A stretch of 23,296 nt of DNA from a virus. Below the pieces are notes generated by a model that saw only the letters and a list, made by a program, of their open reading frames with translations, was not told the origin of the DNA and did no database searches. The stretch spans positions 1 to 23,296 of the IMG/VR virus record IMGVR_UViG_3300043445_000007. One strand, 5' to 3'. Below, piece after piece: positions 1-8,362 of the stretch. The position numbers were made by a program, and so were the translations under genes. Numbering within the stretch: position 1 is the stretch's first letter; the number at the start of each line of letters is the position of its first letter.

Positions 1-3000
1 AATGGGAAGTTGGTGTACCGCGTCATCTGGTCGTTGCGCGCTTCAAAGTTGTTGCGCGGGTTGTCGTCCATTGGCTTGCTCATGTTCAGGACATACGCCT
101 CATGGCTGACGGCCACCACAGCGTCGCCTGACGCCACCACGCGCACCATGGGCAGCACAGCGGCAATCCGCCCGGATGGTGACGGCACCAGCATGGGCAT
201 GACGGCATCGACCTGGCCGGTGTTGACACGCGACCCCACAGCCTCGACAACCACCATGGGCAGCGTGGCCGTGATCGAGCCCACGGTGCCGGAGATGCCT
301 GTTGCCTGCGCGGTGAACTCACCCACGGTTGCACTGACGACAGCGCCACCGTAGCCCACCAGTTCGTAGCTGGATGGCATGAACACCTGCACAGAGCCGG
401 AGCCCGCCACGCGCCCAGTCGCCTGGACTTCAAAGAGCGGCATCGTCGCGGCCACGCTGCCCATGTTGACGACTGTGCCTGCCGCAGACACGGACGGCGC
501 CCGCATGCTGCCAGAGGCAACACCATGACCGGATGCAGCCGCCGACGCGCGCGGCATGCTGGCTGCAACGCGGTCACTTTTCTGATACCCGGACGCAGTA
601 GCGGTGGGCATGCGCATCGTCACGATGATCTGTGCGGTGGGTGGTGTCTGAATCTCCACCACCGCGTCGCCGGTGAACTCATCCAAGAGAATGTCACCCA
701 CACCCTCGGACGGTGCCAGGAACATGGCTACGCCGATTTGCGTGAAGTCCTCCAGCACCGCATCGGCTGTGATCTCGATGGGCTCGCTGGCCACTGCAGA
801 GCCGTCGCCCACGAAATCGTCCAGCGTGGTCGCGCCGTCCGCATTGGTCGGGTCTGCCGCCACCCAGCTGCCGGTGTTCGTGAAGTTGGCCAGCGTGCGT
901 GAGCTGGTGCCGTTCACGCTGTCGTTGTCAACGACGATGGACTGGTCGGCGTAGAAGTCATCAAGTGTGGCAGAGCCAGAGCCGTAGGACGGCGGGAACG
1001 TGGCCTGCTGGTTACCTTCGCCCGTGCTGGTGAAGTCATCGATGGTGTTGTAGCCAGCGCCTTGAATGTCGGAAGTAGGCGCCGTGCCGCCACCGCTGAA
1101 ATCGGCAAATGGCAGCGCCGGGGGCGTGAACGCCCCGGTGTAGAGGCATGTGCGGCTGATGCGCAGCTCGTCGATGGTGTACTGAGACAGTGGGTACGCC
1201 CCGCCGACACCATCCCACCCAATCGTCAGGTTGGTGTGTGTATTCGGGCCGGATAGGGTCGTGGCCCCACCTGCGAAGTCAGCAATTACACCGTCCACGA
1301 ACAGCCAAGTATTGCCTGTGCCGTCACAGGCTAACGCGACATGGTGCCAATTCTGATCAGACAGTCCCGCGTAGGCCGTACCCAGCCAGTTCGCGCCATT
1401 CCGGTACAGAACCGGTCGCCCCAAACTCATTTCAACGCCCCAGCCTGGGTACCAGTAGTATGGCTCGACAAACATGACAATCGGTTGGCCGCCCACCGTA
1501 AGGGCGGTTGCGCTGTTCGCCTTCACGAAAAACTCAATCGTCCAGGTCGCGCCCAGCACAAACTTGCCGGTGTTCTGGCTGATGGTCGCTTGCGCCAGGC
1601 TCAGGTCCAGACCGCCGGAGAACTTGCCAGCAGCGGCACCGGCTGCATAGTTGGTGACGTTGACGGTGTGGTTGTACGGGCTGGCGTCGTCTGTGGTCGC
1701 CCCGGTGCCTTCGTCGAAGTGCAGCAGCAGAAGCGTCGGGTCTGTAACGCCCGCGGCCACCGCACCCGGCGGCGTGAAGTTGGCTGTGTACTTCGCGGTC
1801 TTGGTGATGACCACGTTGTCCATGCTGAGGCCTGGGAGTGTGGTGTACGCCCCAGGTGGGTTGGCGATGTTCAGCACGCCAAAGTTCGTGCCGGTTCCTG
1901 GAGTGATGTTAACGCTGAAGTCCAACGCACCGGTAGCTGGCTGCGCGATTCCTTGCACCCCATCCGCGTATGTCCTGGCCTGCGCTCCGTCATAGACAAA
2001 AGCGACGTGGTGCCACGCACCGGCAGAAAGGCCGTAAGCTGTTTGCAGCGATGCAACGCTCCATCCATTGGGGGTAATGTCAAAAGTGCCTGACCCGTAT
2101 GACACCACGGCCATATAGACGCCACCCGTTGCGCCCATAAAAAACCCCTGACCAGCAGCTGGCGGAACAAAAATGTCAAACTCGATTGTCAGCGCCGTGA
2201 GGCCGTTCAGCTCGTTCAAGTCGGCGTTGTAATTGAGCACGGACATTGCGTTGTCCGCGTACACGTAAGTGTCGCCCGTCCGACTTGGGTTCACCGCTGG
2301 TGGGCTGGCGGTCACCTGCGAGTTCACCGCCACAGCGTGCGCATACCCACTCTGGTCTTGGAACCCACCCTCAAAGTTCAACGCTAGCCACACGTTCGGG
2401 TCTGTCAGCGTTCCGCCGCCACCACCGCCAGAACTGGCAGGGATGCTGCTTGTTGGCCAAGGCAGTGGTGCAGCAGTCGGGGCGTCTGCGCGCAGGCCGC
2501 CTTGGGTGATTCGCAACCCCTCGATGGAGGACACGATGCCGCCTGACTGTGTGGCAGAAACCGCCGCGCTCGCAGTCATAGCGCCTGGCCCGTTTGTGGT
2601 CAGCGTCAGCAGGTACTGACTCGCCGTAGGCTGCGACCAACTTCCATTGATCCCGAGTGCTGCAAGGCTCTGCACCAGCTGAGACATACCGGATGCCGTC
2701 AGCGGGGCGTTGGAGGTCGTGTACGGAATGCCCGCATTCACCCCCGCTGCTTGCACGGTTACGGCGGTTGTATATGAGCCAGATTGCCCAATCAAATACG
2801 AGATGGCCTGGATGTGCTGGGCACCAGGTGGCGCGCCGTACTGCCCGTTTGTGATAACCGTTGCCGACTGGTTTGCCTGCAAGTTCGATTGCGCGGCGTA
2901 GCCACCCCACGCGCCATAGTTCCCGTAGGCTTGAACACTGAAAGTCCAGTTCGCTCCGTCAGCCCCAGGCGTGGTGATGATGTTCACCGTGGCTCGGTCG

Positions 3001-3815
3001 GAGGCAGAAGTCACCGACTCCAGCGTGCCTCCGATGATCTGTACGATGCCAAGTGCGAGCAGGGACAACAAAGTTCCCGCGCCACCGCCGCCGCTCATGA
3101 GGCCGACGGCATAGCTGTGCTGAACACCATTCTTGGTGGCGAAGATGGTCCCGTACATGGTTTGTGGCGCATCCGCCCGATACCATGTGATGTTCACCGC
3201 CACCTTGTGGGCAGTTGGTGTCGCCGCCATGCCTTGCTGGATGGTGGTGCTGGAAACCTGCACCTCTGATGCGGTAGCTGGGCGCGCAGCGCCAGTGCTT
3301 GGGTTTCCGACGCGCAGCGGCAGCAAATTTGTGTACGCAGAACTCCAGTTCAAGTCATAGGTAATGTCTGAACTGCCGCCCGACCATACGGCACGCAACC
3401 TGACCGTGGCGCTGGTGCCGGATTTCACAAAAGAAATGCGCAATGCGGTGGAACCCGTCTGCGCCACCTGTATGGGGTTTGAGGCAGTCATCCATTGCAG
3501 GCTGACAATCCGCAGCTGGCCGGGCACACCCGTCGTTTCGATTGTGAACTTCGGTGACGTGACGATTTGCTCAGACACCGCTGGCCAAGCACCGGACCAG
3601 GTAAGCACAAGGTCCGTGTCAACATCGCTTTGCACGAACGATGGGTTTGAGGGGTGCTCGATGTAAAGCCCGCCACTTTGGCTTAGTGCCAGGGTTGCCC
3701 CGGTTGTCACCCCGTTGGCCGACACAATCCAGGCGCTTGTCGATGGCGCCTCGTTGGTCAGGTCACCGCCCTGAAGCAGCGCCGTTACGTTGTCGAATCG
3801 GGTATCAACGGCCAT
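1..3815 (-). CDS. Giant tail adhesin with two LamG domains and repeat arrays (C-terminus cut by window edge)
   Basis: The frame stays open from the ATG at 3815 to the window edge (1271 codons), so the C-terminus is missing. A Shine-Dalgarno GGAGG sits 7 bases before the ATG. Residues 1-460 are an uncharacterised, beta-rich, Ser/Thr/Gly-rich region with a glycine run near residue 235. Two concanavalin-like LamG domains follow, at about 473-680 and 692-905. Each carries a WHHVA-x3-DG core and ends in a strand of the type (M/I)D(N/E)-x3-(I/S)-x2-(T/R), then (Y)T(A/G)-x-FTPP. Residues 922-1050 hold six repeats with a TLDDF-like core, and 1063-1230 hold about nine short MP-containing repeats. The visible end has a motif YVLNM followed later by TRYTNFP, which I associate loosely with phage tail proteins. 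LamG domains bind glycans or proteins, so host-surface adhesion as a fibre or tail-tip protein is a reasonable inference. There is no signal peptide, as expected for a virion protein. Confidence 0.85.
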   Translation of the reverse strand, partial: MAVDTRFDNVTALLQGGDLTNEAPSTSAWIVSANGVTTGATLALSQSGGLYIEHPSNPSFVQSDVDTDLVLTWSGAWPAVSEQIVTSPKFTIETTGVPGQLRIVSLQWMTASNPIQVAQTGSTALRISFVKSGTSATVRLRAVWSGGSSDITYDLNWSSAYTNLLPLRVGNPSTGAARPATASEVQVSSTTIQQGMAATPTAHKVAVNITWYRADAPQTMYGTIFATKNGVQHSYAVGLMSGGGGAGTLLSLLALGIVQIIGGTLESVTSASDRATVNIITTPGADGANWTFSVQAYGNYGAWGGYAAQSNLQANQSATVITNGQYGAPPGAQHIQAISYLIGQSGSYTTAVTVQAAGVNAGIPYTTSNAPLTASGMSQLVQSLAALGINGSWSQPTASQYLLTLTTNGPGAMTASAAVSATQSGGIVSSIEGLRITQGGLRADAPTAAPLPWPTSSIPASSGGGGGGTLTDPNVWLALNFEGGFQDQSGYAHAVAVNSQVTASPPAVNPSRTGDTYVYADNAMSVLNYNADLNELNGLTALTIEFDIFVPPAAGQGFFMGATGGVYMAVVSYGSGTFDITPNGWSVASLQTAYGLSAGAWHHVAFVYDGAQARTYADGVQGIAQPATGALDFSVNITPGTGTNFGVLNIANPPGAYTTLPGLSMDNVVITKTAKYTANFTPPGAVAAGVTDPTLLLLHFDEGTGATTDDASPYNHTVNVTNYAAGAAAGKFSGGLDLSLAQATISQNTGKFVLGATWTIEFFVKANSATALTVGGQPIVMFVEPYYWYPGWGVEMSLGRPVLYRNGANWLGTAYAGLSDQNWHHVALACDGTGNTWLFVDGVIADFAGGATTLSGPNTHTNLTIGWDGVGGAYPLSQYTIDELRISRTCLYTGAFTPPALPFADFSGGGTAPTSDIQGAGYNTIDDFTSTGEGNQQATFPPSYGSGSATLDDFYADQSIVVDNDSVNGTSSRTLANFTNTGSWVAADPTNADGATTLDDFVGDGSAVASEPIEITADAVLEDFTQIGVAMFLAPSEGVGDILLDEFTGDAVVEIQTPPTAQIIVTMRMPTATASGYQKSDRVAASMPRASAAASGHGVASGSMRAPSVSAAGTVVNMGSVAATMPLFEVQATGRVAGSGSVQVFMPSSYELVGYGGAVVSATVGEFTAQATGISGTVGSITATLPMVVVEAVGSRVNTGQVDAVMPMLVPSPSGRIAAVLPMVRVVASGDAVVAVSHEAYVLNMSKPMDDNPRNNFEARNDQMTRYTNFP
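126..629 (-). repeat. Array of about nine MP-containing short repeats in the adhesin gene
   Basis: Residues 1063-1230 of the adhesin contain repeats of roughly 14-27 residues built around x-x-(M/L)P-x3-V-x-A-x-G. Examples are RMPTATASG, SMPRASAAASG, TMPLFEVQATG, TLPMVVVEAVG, VMPMLVPSPSG and VLPMVRVVASG. One copy, near residue 1170, lacks the MP. The unit differs from the TLDDF array immediately before it. Alternating small and hydrophobic residues suggest repeated beta strands in a shaft. Function is not known. Confidence 0.75.
664..1052 (-). repeat. Six tandem TLDDF-type protein repeats in the adhesin gene
   Basis: Residues 922-1050 of the adhesin contain six copies of a 23-27 residue unit. 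The cores are NTIDDF, ATLDDF, RTLANF, TTLDDF, AVLEDF and ILLDEF, each followed within a few residues by a Gly, Asp or Asn turn. The units are acidic and beta-prone. They are diverged at the DNA level, so this is an old protein-level repeat and not a recent tandem duplication. It may form a beta-solenoid or a string of small beta modules between the LamG domains and the C-terminus. Confidence 0.75.
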
Positions 3816-3839
3816 GCTGGGCCTCCAGGGTGAGGGTTA

Positions 3840-4238
3840 TCAGGCGTTGCCAGCGGTCAGCGTCTTGGCAGTGACGACCAGCACCTGGCCGGTCGTCAGC
3901 GCCGTACTGGTCAGGTTGATGTCCTGCCCGCTGGTGCCGATGGTTCCCTGCTCATGGCAGGTGGTGCCTGCGTTGTCCAGGATGCGGTAATACCCGGCCG
4001 TGCCGTCGGCCACCACGTTGCCGGACCAGGAGCCCAGCAAACCCTTGGCGCCGGACGCCGCGTTGGCGGCCCAGTCTGCAGGCAGGGACAGTTCGGCCAG
4101 CAGCGTGCCAGTCTGAGCGGCGGCACAGTTGGTCGGGGCAGCACCCGTGAGAATTCGCATCTTGGGGGATGCGCCCAGGGTGGTTTCGTAGGTGTCCAGC
4201 ATGGCGTTGCGGACGGCGGTGGAGAGCTTGATGGCCAT
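3840..4238 (-). CDS. Small tail-associated protein, paralogue of the gene at 6242-6700
   Basis: A 132-residue protein of unknown function. The ATG at 4238 follows an AAGGAG Shine-Dalgarno by 8 bases. It shares a clear framework with the 152-residue protein at 6242-6700. Both begin M-x-IKLST-x2-RNAM. Both have TGTLL or AGTLL near residue 45, then GTAG(Y/W)(Y/F)R, then G(T/S)I-x-TSG-x-D(I/M)NL near the C-terminus. The fold is probably all-beta. It sits 15 bases after the stop of the 663-residue protein and 24 bases before the adhesin start. Its place among tail genes implies a virion or tail-assembly role, but no catalytic motif is visible. Compared with its paralogue it lacks about 20 residues in the middle. 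Confidence 0.85.
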   Translation of the reverse strand: MAIKLSTAVRNAMLDTYETTLGASPKMRILTGAAPTNCAAAQTGTLLAELSLPADWAANAASGAKGLLGSWSGNVVADGTAGYYRILDNAGTTCHEQGTIGTSGQDINLTSTALTTGQVLVVTAKTLTAGNA

Positions 4239-4253
4239 GGTGTGGGCTCCTTG

Positions 4254-6245
4254 TTAGAAAACAGTGATCGGGAAGAGCTTGAAGTCGGGCTCGCCCCCAA
4301 TGGTGAAAAAACCGCCTGGCGCGCCCTTGTCGTTGGTCATCCAGTTCAGGGGGGCGTTGGTCGGTGGCGCGCTGGCGTCGATGCCGGGGACGAACGGGTG
4401 CTGTGTGGCGGCGTCAAGCACTTCGTCCGGCGATACCGAGAACATGAACGTCTTGCCGTCCACCGATGCGTAGTTGTGCTTCGCAAACCAGCCGGTGAGG
4501 TTCGTGTGGGGTGCGCTGGCGAACGCCGGGGCCTGGTACATCGCCACACCCGATGGGAGCTGGGTGGTTTTTGTCTTGCTCTGTGAGCCGAAGGCCAGGT
4601 CGATCTGTACCTTCCGGTCATACACCTGACTGTTCTGGTCGGTGGTCGCTGGCTTGCTGATGACCTTGACCACGGCGACAGCGCCGGTGCGGGCGTCGGC
4701 GGCGAGCACCTGGGGGAATGACATGGTCAATTCACGCGATACAGGGCCGAAGGTTTCATTGAACCCGAGAGCGAACCCGCCAGCGGGTGGAGTCTGGTTG
4801 GACACAGCGGTCCCTGTCAGCTTGTAGTCATACCAGGCGAATGTGTGCACCACCGTCGACCCAAAAACCAGTTCAGCCGCTTTTTTGTCTTCCGTGGTGG
4901 AGGTGGTTGTTCTTGCGTGCGCGCTGTAGATGCCATCAAGCCATGCGGTCGCAGCTGCGGCTGCCGCATCCCCATCCTCTTGGCCAAAGTACCCCGTCGG
5001 CTGGCCACCGGCGCATATCGAAATCAACTCCTGGCCTATGAATCCGGGCGCGTTCGTACCGAGTGGTACAAAGTCGACAACAGAGCCCGTCGTGGTGGTC
5101 GTGGAAAGGTCGCGCCTGGTGACGTTCAGCGACACAGGTATTTCTGTTCCATCGTCGGCGTAGTCGAACGCGACTGGCACCATGTATTCCCTCTCAGACC
5201 CCGACCGCCGTGGCGTTCCAGGATACGTGATGATCTCCGCCCCAGGCTGCAGGCCGTTGCGAAACACAGTCTGGCCGCCGCCAGAGCATGTCCAACCAGA
5301 CTCCCAGGTAATGTTTGGGCCCCAGACGACCTCATTGGTGGTTGGCGGTTCAAGGTCCGAATACTGCTCATCCTTCGTGACAACCATAAGCTCGCCGCTG
5401 GTGGTGTGGGTCACACCGACGCGGGCCGTCGTCCCGATGATCTGCAGAATGGCAGTGCCAGCGACTTTTTTGGACTTCCCTATCGAGCCTGGGAGCGGGT
5501 TGCGCCACCGCGCCAGCGTGTTGAACTTCTTGCCGTCGGGGCTGAAGTAAACAGGGTCCGTAAATGCGTAGTCCTGCGGGGCGTTGATGGTCACAGAGAA
5601 TTTCCAATCCGCAGTGCCGACCTGCCGGTAAAAAACGAACAGGCGTGTTTCCGGGTACTGGTTTGCGCTGGTCGCCATCAAGTAGTACGCCTTGCCCTCA
5701 AACTCCACGATGCCTGCGCCCTTGACGCCGCACACCTCAAACCCGACACCAGGAATCAAGCACTCGGTTTCGATCTTTTTCCCGCCGTCATAGATGTTGG
5801 GCAGCTCATAGGCACCGCTCCCGAAAAAACGGTACCGCTGCGGGAACGCGCTGTACGTGATGACGCGCGTCTTGCCACCAACTTTCCCCCTCCAGTCGTT
5901 GGAGCCGGTCACCACGGCCTTGTGCTCCTTGACCTTTGGCTTGGCCTCTTCGCCCTTACCAATGGTCACGGTGGCCTTGGGCTCAACAGCGTTGCCTTGG
6001 CTGTCTGTCAGCACACCGTATGGGTGCGCATCGCTGTGGGGCAGGCACACGTAGCCGCCACCGCCCGCCCGCAACCTCACATACGAGTGGTCACCCTCAA
6101 TGCGCACCTTGATCGTTGCATCGCCCACCTGATACGACTGCGCGGCATAGCGAAGCCCAGTAGCCCTGAGCGACTTCAGTTTCGCCAGGGCAAAGGGCAG
6201 GTACTCGCCACCGCCGTCAATATCCGTGTGGACGTTTACGCTCAT
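4254..6245 (-). CDS. Tail-associated hypothetical protein, 663 residues
   Basis: I do not recognise this family. The protein has 663 residues. Its ATG at 6245 overlaps the upstream stop as ATGA, suggesting translational coupling with the paralogue at 6242-6700. The sequence is mostly beta-prone with many Gly, Thr and aromatic residues. The N-terminal 80 residues have the feel of a small carbohydrate- or virion-binding domain (HSYVRLRAGGGGYVCLP). A Lys/Glu-rich segment lies near residues 95-115 (IGKGEEAKPKVKEHK). The middle has many short Tyr/Phe-rich stretches (FPQRYRFF, RLFVFYRQVG, DWKF) that could be propeller-like strands. No signal peptide, membrane span or enzyme motif is apparent. It is flanked on both sides by paralogous small genes, so it may be a tail protein that works with them. 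Confidence 0.85.
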   Translation of the reverse strand: MSVNVHTDIDGGGEYLPFALAKLKSLRATGLRYAAQSYQVGDATIKVRIEGDHSYVRLRAGGGGYVCLPHSDAHPYGVLTDSQGNAVEPKATVTIGKGEEAKPKVKEHKAVVTGSNDWRGKVGGKTRVITYSAFPQRYRFFGSGAYELPNIYDGGKKIETECLIPGVGFEVCGVKGAGIVEFEGKAYYLMATSANQYPETRLFVFYRQVGTADWKFSVTINAPQDYAFTDPVYFSPDGKKFNTLARWRNPLPGSIGKSKKVAGTAILQIIGTTARVGVTHTTSGELMVVTKDEQYSDLEPPTTNEVVWGPNITWESGWTCSGGGQTVFRNGLQPGAEIITYPGTPRRSGSEREYMVPVAFDYADDGTEIPVSLNVTRRDLSTTTTTGSVVDFVPLGTNAPGFIGQELISICAGGQPTGYFGQEDGDAAAAAATAWLDGIYSAHARTTTSTTEDKKAAELVFGSTVVHTFAWYDYKLTGTAVSNQTPPAGGFALGFNETFGPVSRELTMSFPQVLAADARTGAVAVVKVISKPATTDQNSQVYDRKVQIDLAFGSQSKTKTTQLPSGVAMYQAPAFASAPHTNLTGWFAKHNYASVDGKTFMFSVSPDEVLDAATQHPFVPGIDASAPPTNAPLNWMTNDKGAPGGFFTIGGEPDFKLFPITVF

Positions 6246-6700
6246 TGCGCGGGGATGGTGAAGCTGAAGGCGTCAATCGTGTTGGGGGAGCCAACGGTGA
6301 TAGACAAGTTGCCCAGGTTCATGTCGCCGCCACTGGTTGCGATGGAGCCGTCCATGCGCGGTGCGGTGGTGCTTGCCGTGCCGTCGTCCACGGCGTTGCC
6401 ACGGAAGCGGAACCAACCGGCGGTGCCCACGGCGATACCGTTGAACTGCCACAGGTCGGTGTTCTTGGTCACGACGCCCGCTGCCGGAGTAGCAAGCATC
6501 AAGCCGTTGGTCGGCGCGCCGGGTGTGAACGCCCCACCGGCCACCGTGACGGTGCCCAGCAGAGTGCCCGCTGCGGCGGCGTCGGCAGAGGCTGGCTGCG
6601 CGCCGCTGTAAACGTCGATCACGCCGCTGGCCAGTGCACCGGCGAAGCCCTGGGTGCCAGCCATCGCGTTGCGCAGCCCCGTTGAGAGTTTGATGGTCAT
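6242..6700 (-). CDS. Small tail-associated protein, paralogue of the gene at 3840-4238
   Basis: A 152-residue protein of unknown function. The ATG at 6700 has AAAGGA 8 bases upstream. It belongs to a type often seen in phage tail modules: an N-terminal IKLSTGLRNAM segment, then a VYSGAQPASAD segment, TLLG, a GTAGWFRFRGNA strand and a SGGDMNLGNLSI segment. The predicted structure is all-beta. The paralogue at 3840-4238 keeps the same blocks but diverges strongly between them. Its stop overlaps the start of the 663-residue gene (ATGA), and it lies 12 bases after the nozzle-like gene. A virion role is inferred from position only. Confidence 0.87.
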   Translation of the reverse strand: MTIKLSTGLRNAMAGTQGFAGALASGVIDVYSGAQPASADAAAAGTLLGTVTVAGGAFTPGAPTNGLMLATPAAGVVTKNTDLWQFNGIAVGTAGWFRFRGNAVDDGTASTTAPRMDGSIATSGGDMNLGNLSITVGSPNTIDAFSFTIPAQ

Positions 6701-6712
6701 GTGTCAGTCCTT

Positions 6713-7891
6713 TCAAAGACGTGGGTTGAACGCCGTGCCGCCCGCGACCAGGGTGGCCACGAACTTCTTTTCGCCGTCATGGCGAACAAACGCACCACCG
6801 GCCTGAAGGCCTGGCGGCACGCTCACGTACTCTTGGGTGATGTTTTGGAATGGGACGGCGCGACACACGCCGCGCTTGGTCCACATCAAAACCGTGTCGT
6901 TGTCGTCGTCGAACGCCCAGGGCCAGCCCGGCACGGTGCCGTAAGGCGCAAGCTGCCGGAATGCGTCGTCGTCGTAGGCATAAATCTCTGCGTCTGTGCC
7001 GACGATGAGCGCACCAGCGGTGGGGGCCAGCATCTGCACGCGGCCGGGCACCATGAAGAACCCGCTGTTCAGGTTGAAGAGGTGGAACCCGAGCGGTTCG
7101 CTCACCCACACCACGGTCTGGTTCTGGGGTGGTAGGTACTGGGCAGCGAACATGCGCCCATGCCAGTGCTGAATCACATCGGTGCCCATGGGCAGCGGGT
7201 CCGTGAACTGCGTAGCCAGGTCCGTGCCCAGCGCGTCAGGCTGGTGGTTCCAGGTGAAACTTGTCGATGCCACCTCGCCCACCAGCTGAAACACCGTGCT
7301 GTCGGCCGGCGCCACATACAGGAGCGTCGTGAGGCCTGGGAACTGAGGTATGCCAGAAACACCCACGGCCTCGCCATCGCGCAGCTGCAAGCTGGTGGAC
7401 GGCCCTGCACCTGTCTCGCGGCCATCGGGCAGCAGGTAGGTGAGGCAGGCCTGGTACGTGCCCCCAGGCAAGGCGCCAGACACGGCAGACAAAGCGGGGG
7501 CAGGCGGCGTCGGCCAATCCCAGTCATGCACGCTGTCGTCCGATGCGATGAAACCCCGGTCCACGCCGTTGTTGAAGAACACCTGGCGGTTGACCTCCGC
7601 CCAGTGCATGCGCCCGGTGCCAGCCAGCAGCGCAACGGTGGTGGTCGTCATGTCGGCATGAACACTCAGCAGCTGCTGGTCGGCAACGACGTAGAGGCGC
7701 GTGTGGTCCCGCGTACCGAACGCACCACTGGTCGGCATGTTGAGTCGTCGCGTGTAGCCACGTCGGCGCTCAATCGCCCCGGTGTTTGTGATGTCGATGT
7801 TGTCGGCCTTTGAAAGCCAGCCGAGCTTGAGCCGCAGCGGGTCGCTGGCGTTATTCAGGCCCTTGAAGCGGCTGACGGACGGGTTGCTCAT
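6713..7891 (-). CDS. Tail nozzle / stabilisation-like protein
   Basis: A 392-residue protein opening with SRFKGLNN, then DPLRL, LSKADNIDITNTGAI and ERRRGYT. This signature is common to a family of phage proteins near podovirus tail genes, and I associate it with T7 gp12- or P22 gp10-like nozzle or stabilisation proteins. Repeated short strands (RLYVVADQQLLSV, ALIVGTDAEIYAY, NDTVLMWTKRGV) suggest a beta-propeller. A fibronectin-like segment at about residues 130-215 (PPAPALSAVSG to TSFTW) interrupts it. The start has only a weak GGAAAG ribosome site. It begins 27 bases after the lysis cassette and precedes the paralogue and orphan genes. Role: probably the distal part of a short tail that opens for DNA exit. 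The assignment rests on the N-terminal signature and context. Confidence 0.8.
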   Translation of the reverse strand: MSNPSVSRFKGLNNASDPLRLKLGWLSKADNIDITNTGAIERRRGYTRRLNMPTSGAFGTRDHTRLYVVADQQLLSVHADMTTTTVALLAGTGRMHWAEVNRQVFFNNGVDRGFIASDDSVHDWDWPTPPAPALSAVSGALPGGTYQACLTYLLPDGRETGAGPSTSLQLRDGEAVGVSGIPQFPGLTTLLYVAPADSTVFQLVGEVASTSFTWNHQPDALGTDLATQFTDPLPMGTDVIQHWHGRMFAAQYLPPQNQTVVWVSEPLGFHLFNLNSGFFMVPGRVQMLAPTAGALIVGTDAEIYAYDDDAFRQLAPYGTVPGWPWAFDDDNDTVLMWTKRGVCRAVPFQNITQEYVSVPPGLQAGGAFVRHDGEKKFVATLVAGGTAFNPRL

Positions 7892-7918
7892 CTTTCCGAT
7901 TCTATCGTAGAGGGTAGA

Positions 7919-8362
7919 TTACGAGGTTACCCGCTTTATCTTTTCGATCGTGCGTGCGGTGCCCAACCCAAGGATGCCTGTCAGGATGACCCACAGCGCG
8001 TCCGTGTCCAGGATCGGTGGCGGGTTGAGCCCGCCGGGTATCCAGCCTACCGCCTGCAGAAGTGCCCAAGCCCAAACCAGGAATGGGTACAGCACAAACT
8101 GGTAAGCCATGGCGGCTACACCGACCCAACCTACCGCCGGACGCCATCCGCTGACGAAGACGCTGGGATGCGCACTCTCGACGGCGTTCACCGCTGTCTG
8201 GCTGATTGCGAGGTCGGCCTCCACCCGCATCTCCTCCAGACCGAGCCGGCGCAGCTCGATTTCAGCGTCGAGTTTTTCCTTGTCTGTCGTTACAAGATCG
8301 TCGATCAAGCCACTGACAGTCTCGGCGAGCCCGCCGATGATTGGTGCAAAAACAGGGTTCAT
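7919..8362 (-). CDS. Three-transmembrane holin (GTA-type)
   Basis: A 147-residue protein. The ATG at 8362 overlaps the endolysin stop as ATGA, so I chose it over an in-frame ATG 30 bases further upstream that lies inside the endolysin gene. The N-terminal half is an amphipathic, charged helix (about residues 25-55, rich in Glu, Lys and Arg). The motif SGWRPAVGWVGVAAMAYQFV opens the first membrane segment (about 70-95). A second segment follows around 95-105 (LVWAWALLQAV) and a third near 123-137 (WVILTGILGLG). The protein ends in a basic tail (IEKIKRV). This matches the family of three-segment holins named for gene-transfer-agent release. Role: forms inner-membrane lesions at lysis and releases or activates the endolysin. 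It is the second membrane protein of the cassette. Confidence 0.88.
   Translation of the reverse strand: MNPVFAPIIGGLAETVSGLIDDLVTTDKEKLDAEIELRRLGLEEMRVEADLAISQTAVNAVESAHPSVFVSGWRPAVGWVGVAAMAYQFVLYPFLVWAWALLQAVGWIPGGLNPPPILDTDALWVILTGILGLGTARTIEKIKRVTS

Noticed and set aside
4845-6611. A 588-codon plus-strand open frame
   Set aside because: Antisense to the 663-residue gene and its neighbour; Arg/Ala/Val-biased, no ribosome site or homology signal.
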